Assembly (NCBI RefSeq): GCF_051388935.1
Contig: NZ_JBPKBI010000001.1
Span: forward strand, 496,001 to 560,000
DNA from: Yinghuangia sp035454725
GTDB taxonomy: Bacteria > Actinomycetota > Actinomycetes > Streptomycetales > Streptomycetaceae
Length of the DNA stretch: 64,000 bases
Direction: 5' to 3'
Shown here: positions 59,555 through 64,000 of the stretch, piece after piece
Layout: each line of letters starts with the position of its first letter
Numbering within the stretch: the first letter of the stretch is position 1
The notes under the pieces: generated by a model
The model's database searches: none
What the model saw: the letters and a program-made list of their open reading frames with translations, nothing else
What the model was told of the DNA's origin: nothing
Translations under genes and position numbers: made by a program

Positions 59555-60402
59555 CGGCCGCCTCCTTTCGCGCTTACGCCGTACTCGTCCTGCTGTGTTC
59601 GTTTCACCAGTGGTCTCGGGGTGAGGGGCTGCTCCGAAGTGTCGCTCGCGCGACACGGGGATGATCGTCCCAGGTCGGTCCGGCGTGCGGGATGGACGTT
59701 ACGTAACAGGTGTGCACCACTCGTGGCCCTGCGGAACCGGGCCGTCGGCGGGCGCGTCACGGGCCGGCCGTCGGGGTCGACATACCCGGCAATATCCCCT
59801 GTGGGAAAGCCACTTGGACCGTCCGAGTCCTCGCCGCCACGCGCACCCCGCCTGCCCTGAATACCGCGCTGCCCAATGCCCGACCGCTGACCGACCGATG
59901 TCCGAATTGCCGTACCGCCGCGAGAAGTCGGGGGACTTCCATGACGGCAAGTGACGGATCGTCTGATAATACCGGCCGGTTCCGTCCGCTCGGCTCCGCC
60001 TCAGGGTCGATTTTCCCTTTCCTTCCGTGTGTTCGCGAGCGACCGCGGGCATGAGCGCCGCACGGGCCGCCGCCGGCGTCGTCGGCGCCGACGGCATGGT
60101 TGCCGCCTCGGGCGCCGAGTCGCCCATCTGAACTTCTCCCCAGCTCACCCCGCGAAGTCACCTGGAAATACGCCGCAGCGGATCACATTCCGCCACGGCC
60201 CCCGGTTTTCCGCCTCCGAGCACCGCCGCGTTGCGCCTGCCGCCGCCCTCCACGCCGCCCCCGCTTCCCCGCGTGCGCGTCGTCCGCCCCCCTCCCGCAC
60301 CCCGATCGTTGCGCCCCCCTCCCCAGCCCTGCCCCGGGCGCCCCGCGCCGCACGCCTGCCATCCCCCGCCTCCGCCCGCTGCCCGAGTGAGAGCATGGCA
60401 TC
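59555..60402. other. 848-bp intergenic region before hemL
   Basis: Several overlapping ORFs on both strands (for example 59699-60148 minus, 59757-60161 minus) lack ribosome sites and protein-like composition. The 60230-60370 part is C-rich low-complexity sequence. A possible 18-codon ORF at 59898-59954 (plus) is not supported. Confidence 0.5.
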
Positions 60403-61832
60403 GTGAGCGCAGTCAGTGACTTCCCCTCGTATCCGTCCGATGCCCCCGCGTCGCAGGCCCTCTTCGAGCGGGCCCGCGCGGTGACGCCCGGCGGCGTCAA
60501 CTCCCCGGTGCGGGCCTTCCGCGCGGTCGGTGGGACGCCGCGCTTCATGGCCTCCGGCCGCGGTCCCTACCTCACCGACGCCGACGGCCGCGAGTACGTC
60601 GACCTCGTCTGCTCGTGGGGCCCGATGCTGCTCGGCCACGCGCACCCCGCCGTCGTGGACGCGGTCTCGGCAGCCGTAGCGCGCGGCACGTCGTTCGGTA
60701 CGCCCGGCGCGGGGGGGGGNGCCCGATGCTGCTCGGCCACGCGCACCCCGCCGTCGTGGACGCGGTCTCGGCAGCCGTAGCGCGCGGCACGTCGTTCGGT
60801 ACGCCCGGCGCGGGCGAGGTCGACCTCGCCGAGGAGATCGTCGCGCGCGTCGCGCCGGTCGAGCAGGTGCGCCTGGTCACGTCGGGCACCGAGGCCACGA
60901 TGTCGGCGATCCGCCTCGCGCGCGGCTTCACCGGCCGCAGCAAGATCGTCAAGTTCGCGGGCTGCTACCACGGCCACGTCGACGCGCTGCTCGCCGCGGC
61001 CGGGTCCGGCGTGGTCACGTTCGGGCTCCCGGACACCCCGGGCGTCACCGGCGCGCAGGCCGCCGACACGATCGTCCTCCCGTACAACGACCTCGAAGCG
61101 GTCCGTGAGGTGTTCGTCGCACACGGCGCCGACATCGCGTGCGTGATCACCGAGGCCGCGCCCGGCAACATGGGCGTGGTCACCCCGACGCCCGGCTTCA
61201 ACGCGGGCCTCGCCGAGCTGTGCCGCGCACACGGCGCCCTCTTCGTCTCCGACGAGGTCATGACGGGCTTCCGCGTCTCGCGGTCCGGGTGGTACGGCCT
61301 CGAAGGCGTGACCCCCGACCTGCTCACGTTCGGCAAGGTCATGGGCGGCGGGTTCCCGGCTGCCGCGTTCGGCGGGCGCGCCGACGTGATGGGCCGCCTG
61401 GCGCCGGCCGGCCCGGTCTACCAGGCCGGCACGCTGTCCGGGAACCCGGTCGCGACCGCCGCCGGCCTCGCGACGCTTCGCAACTGCACCGAGGCGGTGT
61501 ACGAGCACGTCGACCGCGCGTCGGAGACGCTGCGCACCGCCGTGTCCGAGGCCCTGGCCAAGGAGGGCGTCGCGCACACCGTGTCCAACGCGGGCAGCAT
61601 GTTCTCGGTCTTCTTCACCGACCAGCCCGTGACGAACTACGACGAGGCGCGCGCCCAGGAGGCGTTCCGCTACTCCGCGTTCTTCCACGCCATGCTGGAC
61701 GCGGGCGTCTACCTGCCGCCGAGCGCCTTCGAGGCGTGGTTCCTGTCGGCGGCGCACGACGACGCCGCCCTCGAACGTATCCTCGGGGCGCTGCCCCAGG
61801 CCGCCCGCGCCGCCGCGCAGGCGACCGAGTAA
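60403..61832 (+). CDS. hemL: Glutamate-1-semialdehyde 2,1-aminomutase (split by an assembly duplication)
   Basis: PLP enzyme making 5-aminolevulinate in the C5 heme pathway. As written, the frame breaks because 60620-60713 is repeated at 60721-60814 around a poly-G run and one N. Removing 101 bases (60620-60720) joins 60403-60619 to 60721-61832 into one 442-aa ORF, the normal HemL length. Motifs: ARAVTPGGVNSPVRAF, VCSWGPMLLGHAHPAVVDAV, LVTSGTEATMSAIRLARG, GCYHGHVD, SDEVMTGFR, and the PLP Lys in FGKVMGGGFPAAAFGG. Start GTG 60403. The gene is almost certainly intact in the organism. Confidence 0.93.
60620..60814. repeat. False 94-bp direct duplication around a 1-base N gap
   Basis: 60620-60713 and 60721-60814 are identical; between them are extra G residues and a single N (60720). 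Contig ends that overlap were joined end to end. Confidence 0.92.
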
Positions 61833-61869
61833 ACCCGCAAGCGCGGCCCGCACAGGAGACCAAAAGACG

Positions 61870-62529
61870 ATGTCCAGCAGCGATGTGACGATCGTTCACC
61901 TCATGCGCCACGGCGAGGTGCACAACCCCGACGGCGTCCTGTACGGGCGCCTGCCGGATTTCCACCTCTCCGAGCTCGGCGTGAAGATGGCCGAACGCGT
62001 CGCCGACCACCTCGCGTCCCGCGACATCACGCACGTCGTCGCGTCGTCCCTCGACCGGGCCCAGGAGACCGCCGCGCCGATCGCCGCCCGGCACGGCCTG
62101 GAGGTCGCGATCGACGACCGCCTCATCGAGGCGGAGAACATCTTCCAGGGCAAGACGTTCGGCGTCGGCGACGGTTCGCTGCGCAAGCCGGAGTACTGGA
62201 AGCACTTGCGCAACCCCTTCAAGCCGTCGTGGGGCGAGCCGTACATCGAGCAGGTCGTGCGCGTGATGGGGGCGCTCGGGCGGGCGCGGGACATCGCCCG
62301 GGGCCACGAGGCCGTGTGCGTGAGCCACCAGCTCCCGATCTGGGTCACCCGCTCGTTCGTGGAGCGCCGCCGGCTGTGGCACGACCCGCGCAAGCGCCAG
62401 TGCTCGCTGGCGTCGCTGACCACATTCACGTACGAAGGCGACAAGATCGTCTCGGTCGGCTACACCGAGCCCGCCCGCGACCTGCTGCCGGCGCACCTCC
62501 AGAAGAACGGCAAACAATTCGGGGCATAA
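61870..62529 (+). CDS. Histidine phosphatase family protein (phosphoglycerate-mutase-like)
   Basis: 219 aa from ATG 61870 (ACAGGAGAC upstream), 37 bases after hemL. Catalytic RHG in VHLMRHGEVHNPDGVLYGRL, ASSLDRAQETAAPIA, acidic VAIDDRLIEAENIFQG, and the second His in CVSHQLPIW. A branch-2 phosphatase rather than a glycolytic mutase; substrate unknown. Streptomyces chromosomes commonly keep it between hemL and the cytochrome c maturation genes, as here. Hairpin terminator right after the stop. Confidence 0.9.
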   Translation: MSSSDVTIVHLMRHGEVHNPDGVLYGRLPDFHLSELGVKMAERVADHLASRDITHVVASSLDRAQETAAPIAARHGLEVAIDDRLIEAENIFQGKTFGVGDGSLRKPEYWKHLRNPFKPSWGEPYIEQVVRVMGALGRARDIARGHEAVCVSHQLPIWVTRSFVERRRLWHDPRKRQCSLASLTTFTYEGDKIVSVGYTEPARDLLPAHLQKNGKQFGA

Positions 62530-62530
62530 T

Positions 62531-62554
62531 CGGGCATCGCCATGTCGATGCCCG
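62531..62554 (+). terminator. Terminator after the histidine phosphatase gene
   Basis: cgggcatcg (62531-62539) pairs with cgatgcccg (62546-62554), loop ccatgt, starting one base after the stop. Confidence 0.65.
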
Positions 62555-62727
62555 CGCGTTTGCCGTGCAGCTGCGGTGATCTGCCGTGCGTCACAAGCGA
62601 TTTCGGCGGTGTTCCGCGACGCCGGCCCGGAACGGTTTCCCGCCCCGGGCCTTGACGCGGACCACCGCCGGACCTGCTTCCGCGGACCCGGTGCGGGACC
62701 CTCCGGACCCCATGCGAAACTTTTCAC

Positions 62728-63324
62728 ATGCTCACACGTAGCCCGATGCGTCGCGCCGCCGCGCTTGTCGCCGTGATCGTGCTCGCGCTGTCCGGGTGCT
62801 CGGGCTGGTCCGGCGCCGACAACTCGGACTCCGACGATCTGGGGTACGTCGAGGCGAAGGACAAGCTCATCCAGCGGGTCGCGGCGGCCGAGCGCAGCCC
62901 GGCACCCGACCTGTCCGGCACGACGCTGGACGACGCGAAGCTGTCGCTGGCGGACTACCGGGGCAAGATCGTGCTCCTCAACCTCTGGGCGTCGTGGTGC
63001 AGCCCGTGCCGCGGCGAGGCGCCGGTGCTCCAGAAGCTGTCCACCGAACTCGGTCCCCAAGGGGTCCAGTTCCTCGGCATCAACACCAACGAGTCGTCGG
63101 CCGAGAACGCCAGAGCCTTCGAGCGGAAGTTCGGCGTGACCTATCCGAGCCTCCACGACGGCTCCGGCGCGCTGGCCGACAGGTTCGACGGACCGCTGAC
63201 TCCCCCCGGACTGCCCGCGACCTACGTCGTGGACCGCCAAGGGCGCATCGCGGCCTACCTCAAGGGCCCGGTCGACGAGGAACTGCTGCGTTCGATGATC
63301 AACCCCCTGCTCGGCGAGGGCTGA
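62728..63324 (+). CDS. TlpA/ResA-like thiol-disulphide oxidoreductase lipoprotein
   Basis: 198 aa from ATG 62728 (ATG 62746 possible). Lipobox LSGC after a hydrophobic stretch, then a thioredoxin fold with the active site WASWCSPCRGEAPV (C-x-x-C), LGINTNESSAENARAFERKF and the cis-Pro in PPGLPATYVVDRQG. Outside the membrane it keeps apocytochrome c heme-binding Cys reduced. Three bases separate it from the CcdA-like gene, so they form an operon for cytochrome c maturation. Confidence 0.92.
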   Translation: MLTRSPMRRAAALVAVIVLALSGCSGWSGADNSDSDDLGYVEAKDKLIQRVAAAERSPAPDLSGTTLDDAKLSLADYRGKIVLLNLWASWCSPCRGEAPVLQKLSTELGPQGVQFLGINTNESSAENARAFERKFGVTYPSLHDGSGALADRFDGPLTPPGLPATYVVDRQGRIAAYLKGPVDEELLRSMINPLLGEG

Positions 63325-63327
63325 TCC

Positions 63328-64000
63328 GTGCTCGTCGCCGCCGACACCACCGCGACGGTGCTCAACGGTTCGCTGCTGCTCGCCGTACCGATCGCGCTGT
63401 TCGCGGGGCTGGTCTCGTTCTTCTCGCCGTGCGTTTTGCCGCTGGTCCCGGGCTATCTGTCGTACGTCACGGGAGTCTCCGGCGCGGACCTGAAGGACGC
63501 CAAACGCGGGCGCATGCTCGCCGGCGCGCTGCTGTTCATGCTGGGCTTCACCGCGGTGTTCGTGTCGTTCGGCGCGGCGTTCGGCTATTTCGGCGACACC
63601 CTGAAAGACCACGAGGAGACGATCACCCGCGTCCTCGGCGCGATCACGGTCGTGCTCGGGCTGTCGTTCATGGGCGTACTGCCGGGCATGCAGCGCGAAT
63701 TTCGCATTCACCGGCGGCCCACCCTCGGGCTGCTCGGGGCGCCTATGCTCGGAGTGCTTTTCGGCCTCGGCTGGACGCCGTGCATCGGGCCGACGCTGAC
63801 CGCCGTCCTGGCGCTGTCCACCGACCAGGCCAGCGCGAACCGCGGCGCGGTGCTGACGGTGGCGTACTGCCTGGGGCTCGGCGTGCCGTTCGTCGTCGCG
63901 GCGATCGCCTTCCGCAAGGCGCTGGGTGCCTTCGCCTGGGTCAAACAGCACTACGTATGGGTGATGCGGATCGGCGGCGGGCTGCTCGTCCTGCTCGGAC
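63328..64000 (+). CDS. CcdA-like cytochrome c biogenesis membrane protein (3' end outside window)
   Basis: GTG 63328 opens a frame that runs to the window edge (224 codons). Six-helix DsbD/CcdA fold with both reactive cysteines in place: FFSPCVLPLVPGYLSYVTG and LGWTPCIGPTLTAVLAL. Moves reducing equivalents from cytosolic thioredoxin to the TlpA-like protein encoded just before it. ResB/CcsA-type genes would be expected downstream, outside the window. Confidence 0.9.
   Translation, partial: MLVAADTTATVLNGSLLLAVPIALFAGLVSFFSPCVLPLVPGYLSYVTGVSGADLKDAKRGRMLAGALLFMLGFTAVFVSFGAAFGYFGDTLKDHEETITRVLGAITVVLGLSFMGVLPGMQREFRIHRRPTLGLLGAPMLGVLFGLGWTPCIGPTLTAVLALSTDQASANRGAVLTVAYCLGLGVPFVVAAIAFRKALGAFAWVKQHYVWVMRIGGGLLVLLG

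Noticed and set aside
59699..60161. Minus-strand ORFs of 134-149 codons before hemL
   Set aside because: No ribosome sites, mixed composition, mutually overlapping frames; no recognisable protein segments.

Overview
The window is very GC-rich (about 70% or more), with GC-ending codons, frequent GTG and TTG starts, overlapping stop/start junctions, a mycothiol-dependent isomerase-like gene, a DmdR1-type iron regulator, an NsdA-type regulator and GlnR-like boxes. This points to an actinobacterium of the Streptomyces group (Streptomycetales). It is draft sequence with three N tracts (1333-1467, 39228-39322, 60720). Two of them look like false gaps between overlapping contig ends.

Layout. 1-16.2 kb: core chromosome with an MFS exporter end, a mycothiol-dependent isomerase-like protein, an ECF sigma factor with a membrane partner, serC, a large FAD/Fe-S dehydrogenase, a PrmC-like methyltransferase, citrate synthase, pdxH, an SDR and an unrecognised protein with an HEIGH zinc-protease motif. 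16.6-26.7 kb: respiratory nitrate reductase narGHJI (minus strand) behind two tandem narK transporters. The outer narK has a phased GAAAC array like GlnR sites. 26.7-31.2 kb: an accessory, gene-poor and lower-GC stretch holding decayed gene pieces (sigma-J-like, GntR/UTRA, others), a duplicated nucleotidyl-cyclase-like protein and a truncated XRE regulator. 31.2-41 kb: MFS transporter, thioesterase-like protein, dmdR1, a third nitrate/nitrite transporter, a prim-pol-like protein, nsdA and a proline-rich membrane protein.

41-49.6 kb: the assimilatory nitrate operon nasA, a NirB-like flavoprotein, nirB and nirD (minus strand), all joined by 4-base overlaps. It diverges from nnaR plus a sirohydrochlorin chelatase (siroheme for NirB). 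A three-half-site GlnR-like box lies between the divergent units. Nitrate import, respiration, assimilation, cofactor supply and regulation therefore sit within about 33 kb. 49.6-64 kb: housekeeping genes: a lipoprotein, purU, a GIDE-domain protein, rtcB with a highly structured upstream region, a membrane Ser/Thr kinase, a nitroreductase/SDR pair, hemL (broken only by an assembly duplication), a histidine phosphatase, and the start of a cytochrome c maturation cluster (TlpA/ResA-like, CcdA-like).

No rRNA, tRNA, CRISPR array, intact insertion sequence or phage was found.
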